This document shows positions 1 to 10,542 of a DNA stretch of 64,000 nucleotides, one piece after another. How positions within the stretch are numbered: the first letter of the stretch is position 1; each line of letters starts with the position of its first letter. A program made the position numbers and the translations under genes. The stretch spans positions 2,170,001 through 2,234,000 of the forward strand of contig NZ_CP041692.1 in NCBI RefSeq assembly GCF_007362775.1, written 5' to 3'. This stretch comes from Microlunatus elymi (GTDB lineage: Bacteria; Actinomycetota; Actinomycetes; Propionibacteriales; Propionibacteriaceae). The notes below the pieces were generated by a model, which searched no databases, was not told where the DNA came from, and was given only the letters and a program-made list of their open reading frames with translations.

Positions 1-267
1 CAGCCGATAGCACTGGTCGGCGTAATCGGTGCACTGCTCCGCCAGCAGGGCGGCTTCGGTTGTGTGCAACAACTCCGGAACCAGGAAGACGGTCTCGAAG
101 TGTGCTCCGGCGTCGATCGCCGCCTGGTGCGCCCAGACTCCGTCGATCAGCAGCCGGCCCGGGACGTGCCCACGCCGGACCGCCAACCCGTGGCGGACTT
201 CAGCGTGCGAGACCCCGATCTGCTGCGCCCGCTGCGGCTCGCCCGGTCGGGCGACGGAGGCGGGCAT
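1..267 (-). CDS. TrmH/SpoU-family RNA 2'-O-methyltransferase, N-terminal fragment
   Basis: An open frame starts with ATG at 267 and runs off the left edge (89 codons, no stop). The visible protein contains VRHGLAVRRG, a GRLLIDGVWAH segment and a hydrophobic-rich stretch around FETVFLVPELL. This resembles the substrate-binding N-terminal domain that precedes the SPOUT methyltransferase fold in TrmH/SpoU enzymes, which methylate ribose 2'-OH groups of tRNA or rRNA using S-adenosylmethionine. The catalytic knot lies outside the window, so the target RNA cannot be named. It is divergent from the hydrolase at 483. Family assignment rests on the N-terminal pattern only. Confidence 0.6.
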   Translation of the reverse strand, partial: MPASVARPGEPQRAQQIGVSHAEVRHGLAVRRGHVPGRLLIDGVWAHQAAIDAGAHFETVFLVPELLHTTEAALLAEQCTDYADQCYRL

Positions 268-343
268 TCCAGATCACCCTCATGGTCGTGTCCTCATGCC
301 CGCATCCTGCTTCGCGGCAAGACGTGCTGCAAGGCAATTTCGC

Positions 344-442
344 GAGGCAAGGGTTCCCGAGGCAAGGGTTCCCGAGACAAGGGTTCCCGAGACAAGGGTT
401 CCCGAGACAAGGGTTCCGAGACGAGGGGTTCCGAGACGAGGG
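344..442. repeat. 15-bp minisatellite (about seven units)
   Basis: Tandem units GAGGCAAGGGTTCCC (344-358, 359-373) and GAGACAAGGGTTCCC (374-388, 389-403) are followed by a 14-bp unit (404-417) and degenerate GAGACGAGGGGTTCC-like units to about 442. The array sits in the gap between the divergent starts at 267 and 483. All units are contiguous with no spacers. No coding frame through it is convincing. Confidence 0.9.
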
Positions 443-482
443 CCGTGGCGCGGCTCCGTCGTGGGTCTCTACGATCCCGTAG

Positions 483-1292
483 ATGATCACTTCGAAAGAC
501 CACGGCACGGTCAGCGTCCGCGGTGCGGAACTCGCCTACACCAATATCGGCTCCGGACCGGCCGTGATCGTCGCGCACGGCTTGACCAGCAGCAGAGCCA
601 GCAACCAGAAGTCCGGCCTGCTGGACATGTCGGCGGTCGCCGAGGCCGGTTACACCGTGATCAGCTACGACGCCCGCGGACACGGCGAGTCCACCGGAAC
701 CCCGGACCCGGACGACTATCTGTGGACGGCGCTGGCCGACGATCTGCTCGGCTTTGCCGACGCAGTCGTCGGTGACGATCATTTCAGCCTGATCGGCAGT
801 TCGATGGGTACGGCGACCGGCATCTTCGCCGCGCTGAAGCAGCCCGACCGGATCGCCGCCCTCGTACTCACCGCACCGCCGACCGCGTGGCAGACGCGTG
901 CCGCCCAGGCCGAGCTCTATCGCACCATGGCCGACGCCGTGGAACGAAATGATCAAGAAGCCGTTGCCGAGCTGCTCGAGTCGTCCGCCCAACCGGAGAT
1001 CTTCGCCGCCTTGGGAGCGGAGCCGCTGACCCCCGACATCACTCCGGAGCTGATGCCGGCAATCCTGCGCGGCGCCGCGGCCACCGATCTGCCGCCGCTG
1101 TCGCAGATCGCGACGATCGGCCAGCAGACGCTGCTGCTGCCCTGGGCGACCGACCCCGGTCATCCGGTGTCGACGGCCACCGCTCTGGCCGAGGCGATGA
1201 TCAACTCGCGGCTGCGGATCGCGCACACCGCCGAGCAGGTCCAGCAGTACGGCGACTGGTCGGCGGCGTTCCTGCGCGAGGTCGTTGGTTGA
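483..1292 (+). CDS. alpha/beta-fold hydrolase
   Basis: This is a 269-residue cytoplasmic alpha/beta hydrolase. The N-terminal core VIVAHGLTSS supplies the oxyanion-hole HG region. The nucleophile elbow is G105-S-S107-M-G109, so Ser107 is the likely nucleophile. Plausible partners are Asp224 in WATDPGHP and His248 in RIAHTAEQ. No signal peptide or membrane segment is visible and length is normal for the family. The family hydrolyses esters, epoxides, lactones or haloalkanes, and the substrate cannot be inferred. The ATG follows directly after the minisatellite region and no strong ribosome binding site is obvious. Confidence 0.85.
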   Translation: MITSKDHGTVSVRGAELAYTNIGSGPAVIVAHGLTSSRASNQKSGLLDMSAVAEAGYTVISYDARGHGESTGTPDPDDYLWTALADDLLGFADAVVGDDHFSLIGSSMGTATGIFAALKQPDRIAALVLTAPPTAWQTRAAQAELYRTMADAVERNDQEAVAELLESSAQPEIFAALGAEPLTPDITPELMPAILRGAAATDLPPLSQIATIGQQTLLLPWATDPGHPVSTATALAEAMINSRLRIAHTAEQVQQYGDWSAAFLREVVG

Positions 1293-1405
1293 GCCGCTTG
1301 AGGTTCGCAGCCGTGGCGATCGGGTGCCGACGGTCGAAGGTGGCCGGTTCGCCGAGTCGTGGAAAGATGGGCCCCTAGTCCGACGCTCCAACCAGACGGG
1401 AAACC

Positions 1406-3277
<1,872 letters not shown>

Positions 3278-3312
3278 CGCCTCCAGCCGGATCCAGGCTC
3301 CCGGATCCAGGC

Positions 3313-3969
3313 TCAGTGTCCGGTGGTGAAGCGCTGCCGGATGTGGTTGCCCTGCTCGATCTCGTCCAGATAGGCCAGCGCGAAGTCGGCGCCGGAGATC
3401 TCCGAACTGCCGTCGTCCTGGGTGACCAGCAGGTCGCCGCCGGTGCGGTAGCTGCCGGTCGCCTCGCCGGCAGCGTACGAGCCGAACAGCGCGGCGGGGG
3501 AGACGTAGAACCAGTCCAGCTCGGCCGGCGCCCGGCGCAGCGCCTCGAGCACCGCGGCATGCGCGGTCGCCTCCGGTTTCCAGTCCTCGTTGAACTCGGG
3601 CGTGTCCAGCAGTCGAGGTCCGCCCTCGGCGACCAGCGAGCTGGCCGCACCGCCGACGAACGACAGCCGGGTGCCATGGGCGATCGACGCGTCGATCAAC
3701 GACGGCAGCACGTCGAGCAGCGGACGTCCGTCGACGTCGGCGCCGTGCACCGCGATCACCAGATCGTCGGCCTCGGCCGCGGCCCGGTCGACCACGGCCG
3801 GATCGGTCAAACTGCCGGTGCGGTAGTCGACGCCGTCGATCGGCTCGGCCGGCGCGCCGCTCCTGCTGTACGAGGTGACCCGGTGCCCGCGGCGTACGGC
3901 CTCGCGGGCGATGTGCCCGCCTGCGTACCCGGTCCCGCCGAAGATGATGATCTGTCGTGTCATGCCCAC
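3313..3969 (-). CDS. NAD(P)H-binding SDR-like protein
   Basis: This 218-residue atypical short-chain dehydrogenase or NAD(P)-binding protein opens with the Rossmann motif IIIFGGTGYAGGHIAREA, a GxxGxxG dinucleotide loop. It lacks a clear YxxxK catalytic pair, as in the YwnB/NmrA-like NAD(P)H-binding group, so it could be a reductase, an isomerase or a redox-sensing regulator. Starts at 3969 (MGMT) or 3963 (MTRQ) are both possible. The next gene upstream on the same strand is the thioredoxin-fold protein at 4066-4695, with a 54-nt palindrome in between. Confidence 0.8.
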   Translation of the reverse strand: MGMTRQIIIFGGTGYAGGHIAREAVRRGHRVTSYSRSGAPAEPIDGVDYRTGSLTDPAVVDRAAAEADDLVIAVHGADVDGRPLLDVLPSLIDASIAHGTRLSFVGGAASSLVAEGGPRLLDTPEFNEDWKPEATAHAAVLEALRRAPAELDWFYVSPAALFGSYAAGEATGSYRTGGDLLVTQDDGSSEISGADFALAYLDEIEQGNHIRQRFTTGH

Positions 3970-4000
3970 CTCAATTCCATTGCCCGCCGAACTATTCCCG

Positions 4001-4054
4001 CCGAGTTGTCAGAAGGTGGTTGGGTGATGGGCCAACTACCTTCTGACAACTCGG
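4001..4054. repeat. 54-nt palindromic element, family A copy 1
   Basis: Hairpin with 24-nt arms (4001-4024 and 4031-4054) and a 6-nt loop TGATGG. The outer ends are CCGAGTTGTCAG and CTGACAACTCGG. The arms are complementary except near the loop and at one internal position. It lies between two leftward genes. Its right arm is nearly identical to that of copy 3 at 20632. There is no T-tract typical of an intrinsic terminator. Confidence 0.9.
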
Positions 4055-4065
4055 CGGTGGTGGGG

Positions 4066-4695
4066 TCAGCTGAAGTCGAGGCCGCCGGTCCGGGTGCGCT
4101 TCAGTTCGAAGAAGTGCGGGTTGCCGGCCAGCAGCACGGCGCCGTCGAACATGTCCAGCGCCTGCTGTCCGCGCGGAATCGCATTCAGCACCGGGCCGAA
4201 GAAAGCGACCCCATTGACGTGGATGGTCGGGGTGCCGACCTCGTCGCCGACCGGGTCCATGCCCTCATGGTGGGACTTGCGCAGCGCCTCGTCGTAGTCG
4301 GTGCTCTCGGCGGCTTCGGCCAACTCGGCGGGCAGGTCGAGCTCGTCCAGCGACTCCTTGATCACCCGCTCGTACAGCTCGTCGCCGTCCTTCTTGTAAC
4401 CGAGGTTGTGGATCCGGGTGCCCATCGCGGTGTAGAGGTCGCGCAGGATCGGCTCGCCCTTCAACTGCGCGGCGGCGATCGCGACTCGCACCGGACGCCA
4501 GCCGGAGTCGAGCCCCTTCTTGTAGCCGGCATCCAGGTCACGGCCCTCGTTCAGCACGGCCAGGCTCATCACCCGGAATCGCAGGTCGAGGTCGCGCTGT
4601 TTCTCCACCTCGAGGATCCAGCGGGACGAGATCCAGGCGAAGGGGCAGATCGGATCGAAGTAGAAGTCGACCTTGGTACGTTGCGCGTCAGTCAT
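4066..4695 (-). CDS. Rv2466c-like mycothiol-dependent nitroreductase / DsbA-fold protein
   Basis: The 209-residue protein with ATG at 4695 has a thioredoxin fold with helical insertion. It begins [13 protein letters not shown], then carries [48 protein letters not shown] and [10 protein letters not shown]. These segments strongly resemble, from memory, the mycobacterial nitroreductase Rv2466c, which uses mycothiol as reductant. The active site here is C17-P-F-A20, so the second cysteine of the CxxC is absent. That suggests a monothiol, mycothiol-mixed-disulfide mechanism. It is divergent from the AI-2E permease at 4805. Confidence 0.85.
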   Translation of the reverse strand: MTDAQRTKVDFYFDPICPFAWISSRWILEVEKQRDLDLRFRVMSLAVLNEGRDLDAGYKKGLDSGWRPVRVAIAAAQLKGEPILRDLYTAMGTRIHNLGYKKDGDELYERVIKESLDELDLPAELAEAAESTDYDEALRKSHHEGMDPVGDEVGTPTIHVNGVAFFGPVLNAIPRGQQALDMFDGAVLLAGNPHFFELKRTRTGGLDFS

Positions 4696-4804
4696 CGGCA
4701 CTCCCCGGGGCAGATCCATAGTTGACGGCTCAAACCTAGTCCGGGGCTCCGACACCGACGCATCGTCCCAATCAGCGGTCATCGGTCCCAGTAGGGTCAC
4801 AGCC

Positions 4805-6031
4805 ATGTCCACTGAGCCAGTTGAGACCACCGGCGCGTCGTCGACGGCGTCCCGGTTCGGCGCACCGTTGTGGGGCATCGTCGTCGCCGGGGCACTGGTG
4901 CTGCTGTGTGCCGGTCTGCGCGAAGTGGCCGACATCGTCGCCCCGATGTTCTTGATCATCACCCTGGTCATGACCTTCCAGCCGCTGCGCCGGATCTTCC
5001 TGCGCTGGCACTTCCCGAACTGGCTGGCCAGCCTGCTGGTGCTGATCGCGATCTATCTGATCATGGCGATCATCCTCGGCGCGGTGGCGCTCTCGGTCAC
5101 CCAGCTGGCCCTGCAACTGCCCGAATACCAGAAGGCATTCGAGGGCGGCTACGACTGGGCGCTGAAGACGTTGCGTGCATTCGGCGTGGACACCTCGGAC
5201 TGGCGCAGTCTGTTGTCCAAGATCGACATCAGCAGCTTCACCGGGGCGGCACAGGGCGTGCTCAGCGGAGTCACCTCGGGGTTCTCGCTCGTCGGCCTGA
5301 TGGCGTTGGTGGCGATCTTCTTCGCCTTCGACGGTGCCACCGGGCAGGCGCGGGTGGCGTTGATCCGGACGCTGCGTCCGTCGATCGCCGACGCCTTCAC
5401 CGACTTCGCCGATCGCGTCCGCAGCTACTGGATCGTGACCACCGTGTTCGGCCTGATCGTGGCGATCTTCGACGTGGTCGCCTTGTGGATCATCGGCGTG
5501 CCGCTGGCGCTGACCTGGGGCGTACTGGCGTTCGTCTCCAACTACATTCCCAACGTCGGCTTCATCATCGGTCTGGTGCCGCCCACCTTGATCGCGTTGC
5601 TGGCCGGCGGTTGGGGACCGGCCCTGGCGGTCGTCATCTCGTACGTGGTGATCAACTTCGTCATCCAGACCCTGATCCAGCCGCGCTTCACCGGCGACGC
5701 CGCCGGCATCAGTGCCAGCGTCGCCTTCATCTCGTTGATCTTCTGGGCCGCGATCCTGGGGCCGCTCGGTGCGCTGCTCGCGGTCCCGGCAACCCTGTTC
5801 GTGAAGGTGATCTTGATCGACCACTCGCCGAACGCTCGATGGTTCGGAGCGTTGATCACCGCCGACGTCGCCGAGGAGAAGAAGCTGCCCCGGCAGAAGA
5901 ACCGCTCCTTTCGCCGGGCCGAGCCGGCCAACCGGAAGCCGCGATCGTCGGCGCAACAGGTGAACGAAGGCTCGTCCGACGAGCCGTCGGGAGAACGGGC
6001 CGACGACGCGTCGACCGGCGACGGGGGCTGA
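4805..6031 (+). CDS. AI-2E family (TqsA/PerM-like) membrane permease
   Basis: The 408-residue polytopic membrane protein starts at ATG 4805. Hydrophobic segments occur near residues 20-90 (paired N-terminal helices), 145-165 and 195-330. The conserved C-terminal core includes [20 protein letters not shown] and [16 protein letters not shown], typical of the AI-2E transporter family. Members have been linked to autoinducer-2 export or ion transport, and the substrate here is unknown. The last 50-60 residues form a charged cytoplasmic tail rich in Lys, Arg, Ser and Glu. A longer frame begins at 4673, but the conserved N-terminus and the overlap with the divergent gene argue against it. Confidence 0.9.
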   Translation: MSTEPVETTGASSTASRFGAPLWGIVVAGALVLLCAGLREVADIVAPMFLIITLVMTFQPLRRIFLRWHFPNWLASLLVLIAIYLIMAIILGAVALSVTQLALQLPEYQKAFEGGYDWALKTLRAFGVDTSDWRSLLSKIDISSFTGAAQGVLSGVTSGFSLVGLMALVAIFFAFDGATGQARVALIRTLRPSIADAFTDFADRVRSYWIVTTVFGLIVAIFDVVALWIIGVPLALTWGVLAFVSNYIPNVGFIIGLVPPTLIALLAGGWGPALAVVISYVVINFVIQTLIQPRFTGDAAGISASVAFISLIFWAAILGPLGALLAVPATLFVKVILIDHSPNARWFGALITADVAEEKKLPRQKNRSFRRAEPANRKPRSSAQQVNEGSSDEPSGERADDASTGDGG

Positions 6032-6064
6032 CAAACCTGGCCGCCGACCCGTACAGTCTCAGCC

Positions 6065-6895
6065 GTGTCTGATAGCGCAGAACTGACCAGCAAGCCCGAC
6101 ATCGGGATCATCGGCGGCACCGGCTTCTACTCCTTCCTGGAAAATCCGCAGACCGTCGAGGTGGAGACGCCGTTCGGCAAGCCCAGTGCACCGATCTCGG
6201 TCGGCAGCGTGGAGGGCCGGCAGGTCGCGTTCCTGCCCCGGCACGGGTTGAACCACCAATATCCGCCGCACATGGTGAACTACCGTGCCAATCTCTGGGC
6301 GCTGCGCTCGGTCGGCGTCCGGCAGGTGCTGGGCCCGTGCGCGGTCGGCTCGCTCAAGCCGGAGTACGGCCCCGGCACGTTCGTGGTGCCCGATCAGGTC
6401 GTCGATCGGACCTGGGGACGCAAGCACACCGTGTACGACGTGGAGGGTCCGGTCGTGCACATCGGCTTCGCCGACCCGTACTGCCCGCGCGGCCGGAAGG
6501 CCTTCCTGAGCAGCGCAACCAGCGAGACCGGCGCGCTGGTGGACGGCGGCACCCTGGTGGTGATCAACGGGCCGCGGTTCTCCTCCCGTGCCGAGTCGCA
6601 GTGGCATGCCGCGGCCGGCTGGTCGGTGGTCGGGATGACCGGTGTGCCGGAGTCGACCATCGCCCGCGAGCTGGCGATGTGCTACTCGACGGTCTGCCTG
6701 GTCACCGATCACGACGCCGGTGTCGAGGGTGGTGAGGCGGTCTCGCACGCCGAGGTGGTGAAGCAGTTCGGCGCCAACATCGGCCGACTGAAGTCGCTCC
6801 TGCTGGACGTGATCAAGGCGCTGCCGGAGGCCGAGTCCGACGAGGACGCGCAATGCAGCTGCCGCCGCGCCCTGGACGGCATCGAACTCCCGTGA
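6065..6895 (+). CDS. mtnP: S-methyl-5'-thioadenosine phosphorylase
   Basis: The 276-residue product belongs to the PNP/MTAP phosphorylase family 2. It shows the phosphate-binding start GIIGGTGFY, LPRHG, the NYRANLWAL segment and a late VTDHDAG motif. Two aspartates at that site favour 6-aminopurines, so methylthioadenosine rather than guanosine is the likely substrate. The enzyme cleaves MTA phosphorolytically to adenine and methylthioribose-1-phosphate in polyamine and methionine salvage. The start is GTG at 6065. The C-terminal CSCRRALDG cysteine pair resembles many actinobacterial homologues. No other salvage gene is adjacent. A purine nucleoside phosphorylase function remains possible. 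Confidence 0.9.
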   Translation: MSDSAELTSKPDIGIIGGTGFYSFLENPQTVEVETPFGKPSAPISVGSVEGRQVAFLPRHGLNHQYPPHMVNYRANLWALRSVGVRQVLGPCAVGSLKPEYGPGTFVVPDQVVDRTWGRKHTVYDVEGPVVHIGFADPYCPRGRKAFLSSATSETGALVDGGTLVVINGPRFSSRAESQWHAAAGWSVVGMTGVPESTIARELAMCYSTVCLVTDHDAGVEGGEAVSHAEVVKQFGANIGRLKSLLLDVIKALPEAESDEDAQCSCRRALDGIELP

Positions 6896-6900
6896 CCTCA

Positions 6901-6954
6901 CCGACTTGTCAGCGTCAGGAAGCGCTATAACGCCTTCTGATGCTGACAAGTCGG
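6901..6954. repeat. 54-nt palindromic element, family A copy 2
   Basis: Arms at 6901-6924 and 6931-6954 flank the loop CTATAA. The outer ends are CCGACTTGTCAG and CTGACAAGTCGG. It lies between convergent genes. The leftward epimerase gene ends inside it: its TAG stop falls in the loop (6925-6927), and the last nine sense codons (PTCQHQKAL) are entirely element sequence. Confidence 0.92.
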
Positions 6955-7932
6955 GTGTTGAAGTGTTCGCAGGCCGGCGTCCAGGTCGACCTGCGGTGAC
7001 CAGTGGAGCAGGGTCCGTGCCGCCGAACTGTCAGCGGTGATGTGGCGTACGTCGCCGAGCCGGTAGTCGCCGGTGATCACCGGCTCGGGACCGTCCATGA
7101 TCATCGCCATCCGGCGGGCGACCTCGCCGATGGTGGTCACCCGGCCGGAACCGACGTTGAGGGCGGTGAATCCCTGCTCCGGTTGGCATTCCAACGCCGC
7201 GACGGTGGCCGCGGCGACGTCGTCGACGTGCACGAAGTCGCGCCGTTGACGGCCGTCCTCGAACACCCTGGGCGGTCGACCCGCCGCCAACGTCGAGCGA
7301 AAGATCGCGGCCACCCCCGCGTACGGGGTGTCGCGCGGCAGTCCGGGACCGTACACGTTGTGGTAGCGCAGCGCGATCGCCGTCCCGCCGGACTCTCGAG
7401 CCCAGATCCGGGCGAACTGCTCCAGTTGCACCTTGGTCGCGGCGTACCCGTTGCGCGGATCCAACCGAGCCTCCTCGGTCACAAGGTGCGGTTGTAGCTC
7501 CGATCCGCAGGCCGCGCAGCGAGGCTCGAATCGACCGCAGGCAAGGTCAGCTGTGGCGCGTGGCGGCACCGGCATCGTGCCGTGTTCCGGGCACCGCGCG
7601 CGGCCTTCGCCGTAGACCACCATCGAGGACGCCAGCACCACCCGGCGGACGGATTCCTCGGCTGCTGCCCGCAACAGGACGGCGGTACCAAGATCATTGT
7701 CCCGGGCATAGCCGTCGAGATCGGACAGGTTCACGCCGAGACCGACCTTGGCGGCCAGATGAATGATCGCGTCCTGGCCGCGGATCGCCGCACGTAGCCG
7801 CCGCAGGTCGATCAGCTCGTCTGCCGGATCGGTCTGCCGATCGTAACCGGTGGCCGAATGACCAAGATCATCAAGCCGGCGCAGCACCGCCGTACCGATG
7901 AATCCGGCGGATCCGGTGACCAACACCTTCAT
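6925..7932 (-). CDS. NAD-dependent epimerase/dehydratase with cysteine-rich insert
   Basis: This 335-residue extended SDR sugar-nucleotide enzyme has the NAD-binding motif G7-SAGFIG13, the catalytic pair Y163-AATK167 and RYHNVYGPG. Between the substrate loop and the catalytic Tyr lies an insert with C114, H117, C132, C139 and C142, a likely zinc-binding knuckle. A similar insert is known in some dTDP-rhamnose-4-epimerase-like SDRs. Substrate is probably a nucleotide-activated sugar. It may head a leftward group with the two-component system upstream. The final nine residues come from palindromic element A2. Confidence 0.85.
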   Translation of the reverse strand: MKVLVTGSAGFIGTAVLRRLDDLGHSATGYDRQTDPADELIDLRRLRAAIRGQDAIIHLAAKVGLGVNLSDLDGYARDNDLGTAVLLRAAAEESVRRVVLASSMVVYGEGRARCPEHGTMPVPPRATADLACGRFEPRCAACGSELQPHLVTEEARLDPRNGYAATKVQLEQFARIWARESGGTAIALRYHNVYGPGLPRDTPYAGVAAIFRSTLAAGRPPRVFEDGRQRRDFVHVDDVAAATVAALECQPEQGFTALNVGSGRVTTIGEVARRMAMIMDGPEPVITGDYRLGDVRHITADSSAARTLLHWSPQVDLDAGLRTLQHPTCQHQKAL

Positions 7933-7944
7933 GTCATCTCCTGC

Positions 7945-9063
7945 TCAGGACGCCTGTGGCAGTGGCAGTTCCACCTCGAACCGGCAGCCCGAGCCGGCGT
8001 TGCTGACCGCGATCCGGCCGCGATGGGATTCGACCACGCCGCGGGCGATCGCCAGTCCGAGTCCGGCGCCGTCGGTGCCGCGGGCCTCGTCGCCCCGCCA
8101 ACCGGCGTCGAACACCCGGCCGAGGTCCTGCTCCGGGATCCCTCCGCAGCCGTCGGAAACTGCCACCGTGACCGCACCGCCGGCCGACCGCGAAGCCGTC
8201 AACGTCACCGCACCGCCCGGGCCGGTGTGCCGTACGGCGTTGGTCACCAGATTGCCGATCGCGCGGACCAGCGCGTCGTCGTCGCCGAGGATCGCTAGCC
8301 GATCATGATCGGGCAGGTCGACCGTCAGCCGGACCTGCTGCCGTCGTGCGGCCGGTTCGGTCTGCTCGGCGACGTCGGTGATCAACTCGGTCACCGACAG
8401 CATCCGCCGCTCGTGCTGCGGCAGGCCGTCCTGCACCCGGGACAGCTCGAACAGGTCACCCACCAAAGAATCCATCCGACTCACGGTCGCCTGGATCTGC
8501 CGCATTGCGCCCGGCACATCGGCGACGATGCCGTCCTCCAACGCCTCGGCCATCGCCCGCAAACCGGCCAGCGGCGTACGAAGATCATGAGACAGATGCC
8601 GGACCAGTTCCTGCCGAGCCTGCTGCGCGGCACGTTCGCGGGCACGCGCCTCGGCCAGCTTGTCCCGCGTACTCGTCAAGTCGGCCATCGCATCGGCCAA
8701 CTCGGCCGGCAAGCCGGGCCCGGTGGATGGCGGCTGCAACCCGGCCAGTCCGGTGATCCCGGCGCCCAGCCGGCTGGTGCCGGCCACGATCCGGCGGGTC
8801 ACCAACAGCGACAGCCCGACTGCGACGATCAGGGACACCGCCAGCGCGAACAAGATCACCAGGCTGTCGTGCCGGGACAGGAACATCAACCAGACGTTGA
8901 TGATCACCGTCACCGCGACCGCCAGTACGGGCGTCAGACCGGCGATGATCAACTGGTAGCGAATGGAGGCGTGTCGGGTCAGCCGCAGGGCGATCCAGCC
9001 GATCCCGGCGACCAGCAGGCAGGCCAGGATCGTCATCGCGGCGATGATCAACAAGTCCGTCAT
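7945..9063 (-). CDS. two-component sensor histidine kinase
   Basis: The 372-residue membrane sensor kinase has two predicted transmembrane segments, near residues 5-27 and 38-62, with only a very short external loop. A third hydrophobic stretch around 67-90 leads into a HAMP-like linker. The dimerisation/phosphoacceptor box is RHLSHDLRTPLAGLRAMAE, the N box is RAIGNLVTNAVRH and G-box motifs are VSDGCGGIP and GAGLGLAIARG. The near absence of an extracellular domain suggests it senses a membrane or intramembrane cue. Its ATG overlaps the response-regulator stop by 4 bp, so the pair is translationally coupled. Confidence 0.93.
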   Translation of the reverse strand: MTDLLIIAAMTILACLLVAGIGWIALRLTRHASIRYQLIIAGLTPVLAVAVTVIINVWLMFLSRHDSLVILFALAVSLIVAVGLSLLVTRRIVAGTSRLGAGITGLAGLQPPSTGPGLPAELADAMADLTSTRDKLAEARARERAAQQARQELVRHLSHDLRTPLAGLRAMAEALEDGIVADVPGAMRQIQATVSRMDSLVGDLFELSRVQDGLPQHERRMLSVTELITDVAEQTEPAARRQQVRLTVDLPDHDRLAILGDDDALVRAIGNLVTNAVRHTGPGGAVTLTASRSAGGAVTVAVSDGCGGIPEQDLGRVFDAGWRGDEARGTDGAGLGLAIARGVVESHRGRIAVSNAGSGCRFEVELPLPQAS

Positions 9064-9761
9064 GCCAGTTCGTCCTCCCGGGCGATCCGATAACCCTGCC
9101 GGCCGACGGTGAGCACCAGCCGCGGGTCCGACGGATCGTCCTCCAGTTTCTGCCGCAGTCGCCGCACGTGCACGGTGACGGTGGACGTGTCACCGAAATC
9201 CCAACCCCAGACCCGCTGCATCAAGGCGGTCTTGCTGAAGGTCTCGCCGCGATGACCGGCGAGGAAGGCGAGCAGGTCGAACTCTCGGCTGGTCAGCTGC
9301 AACGGGCTGCCGCTGCGAGTCGCCCATCGGGCTGCAAGATCAACTTCGACGGATCCGATCTGCAACGTCCGATCCGACAGTCGACCGTCGGGCTGGGTCG
9401 CGCGCCGCAGCAGCGCCTCGATCCGCAGCACGATCTCCCGAGGGCTCAACGGTTTGACCACGTAGTCGTCGGCGCCGAACTCCAACCCGATCAGCCGATC
9501 CGGCTCGTCTCCGCGCGCCGAGATGATGATCACCGCGGCGTTGTCGCCGGCGTTGCGGCGCCGTCGCAGCACCTCCAGCCCGGACAGGGTCGGCAGCATC
9601 ACGTCCAGTAGCACCACATCCGGCGGCTCGTTCTCCCAAGCAGCCAACGCCTCCGCGCCGTCGGCGACCACCCGGACCCGGTGACCGGCGTTGCGGACAT
9701 AGCCGACCAGGACGTCGGCCAGCATCGGATCGTCCTCGACGATCAACACTTCGGCTGCCAC
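9060..9761 (-). CDS. OmpR/PhoB-family response regulator
   Basis: The 233-residue response regulator is read from GTG at 9761. The receiver domain begins EVLIVEDDPMLADVL, carries the phosphoacceptor Asp in VVLLDVMLPTLSG and the conserved Lys in DDYVVKPLSPRE. The C-terminal winged-helix DNA-binding domain contains TSREFDLLAFLAGH, WGWDF and TVTVHVRRLRQKLE. It is transcribed ahead of its cognate kinase with a 4-bp overlap. Targets are unknown, but the divergent glycosyltransferase operon starting at 9889, 127 bp away, is the obvious candidate. Upstream in-frame sequence to 9890 lacks conserved features, so the GTG is preferred. Confidence 0.93.
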   Translation of the reverse strand: MAAEVLIVEDDPMLADVLVGYVRNAGHRVRVVADGAEALAAWENEPPDVVLLDVMLPTLSGLEVLRRRRNAGDNAAVIIISARGDEPDRLIGLEFGADDYVVKPLSPREIVLRIEALLRRATQPDGRLSDRTLQIGSVEVDLAARWATRSGSPLQLTSREFDLLAFLAGHRGETFSKTALMQRVWGWDFGDTSTVTVHVRRLRQKLEDDPSDPRLVLTVGRQGYRIAREDELA

Positions 9762-9888
9762 GTCGATCAGCCTACGGTTCCGGGCAGCCGGTTGCGTTGC
9801 CGTCACGGCTCCGCGGGCAGGACCGTAAGCAATCGGAAAGCGTTCAGCCATGGTGGCCGGGCGCCTCGGCTGGCTAACTTCGGCAGAC

Positions 9889-10542
9889 ATGGAAGCGGTT
9901 CAGGTGATCCTGCCCTGTTGGAACGAGGTGGCGGCCCTGCCGTCGGTGCTGGCGAGTCTGCCCGCCGGCTTCACCCCGTTGGTGGTCGACAACGGCTCCG
10001 ACGACGGCAGCGCCGAAATGGCTCGATCACTCGGCGCGGTGGTGATCGATTGCCCGGAACGCGGCTACGGCGCCGCCTGTGATGCCGGACTCCGCGCGGC
10101 TACCGCACCGGTCGTCGCGGTGATGGACGCCGACGGCAGCCTGGACGGTGCCGACCTGCCGCGACTGGTGGCGCCGATCCTCGGCCGGAGTGCGGATCTG
10201 TCGATCTGCAGCCGGCGACCGGCCGGCCGCGCCGCCTGGTCCTGGCGGCTGCGGTTCGCCAACCGGCGGCTGGCCGGACAGCTCAGCCGCCGGACCGGGA
10301 TCAAGATCATTGATCTTGGTCCGATGCGGGCCGCTCGACGGGAGGCGCTGCTGGATCTCGACCTGCGTGATCGCCGATCCGGATATCCGGCGGAGACCCT
10401 GATCGCCGCCGCCGACGCCGGCTGGCGGATCTGCCAGGTCGACGTCGGCTACGCCCCGCGGATCGGCAAGTCCAAGATCACCGGTACGCCGCTGGGGGCG
10501 CTGCGTGCCGTTCAGGATCTGCGGGCGGCGATCCGGTCATGA
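9889..10542 (+). CDS. family 2 glycosyltransferase
   Basis: The 217-residue GT-A enzyme has the nucleotide-binding start VQVILPCWNEVAALPSVLASL, DNGSDDGS and the metal-binding VMDADGSLDG. It resembles the dolichyl-phosphate-mannose/glucose synthase type in lacking membrane helices and being short. Likely role: transfer from a nucleotide sugar to a polyprenyl phosphate or similar acceptor. ATG at 9889 sits directly before the conserved strand, while an upstream ATG at 9850 adds a non-conserved extension. Its stop overlaps the next gene by 4 bp (10539-10542), marking the first gene of a three-gene operon. Confidence 0.9.
   Translation: MEAVQVILPCWNEVAALPSVLASLPAGFTPLVVDNGSDDGSAEMARSLGAVVIDCPERGYGAACDAGLRAATAPVVAVMDADGSLDGADLPRLVAPILGRSADLSICSRRPAGRAAWSWRLRFANRRLAGQLSRRTGIKIIDLGPMRAARREALLDLDLRDRRSGYPAETLIAAADAGWRICQVDVGYAPRIGKSKITGTPLGALRAVQDLRAAIRS

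Noticed and set aside
344-442. CRISPR array
   Set aside because: Units are contiguous 15-bp repeats with no unique spacers and no cas genes nearby.
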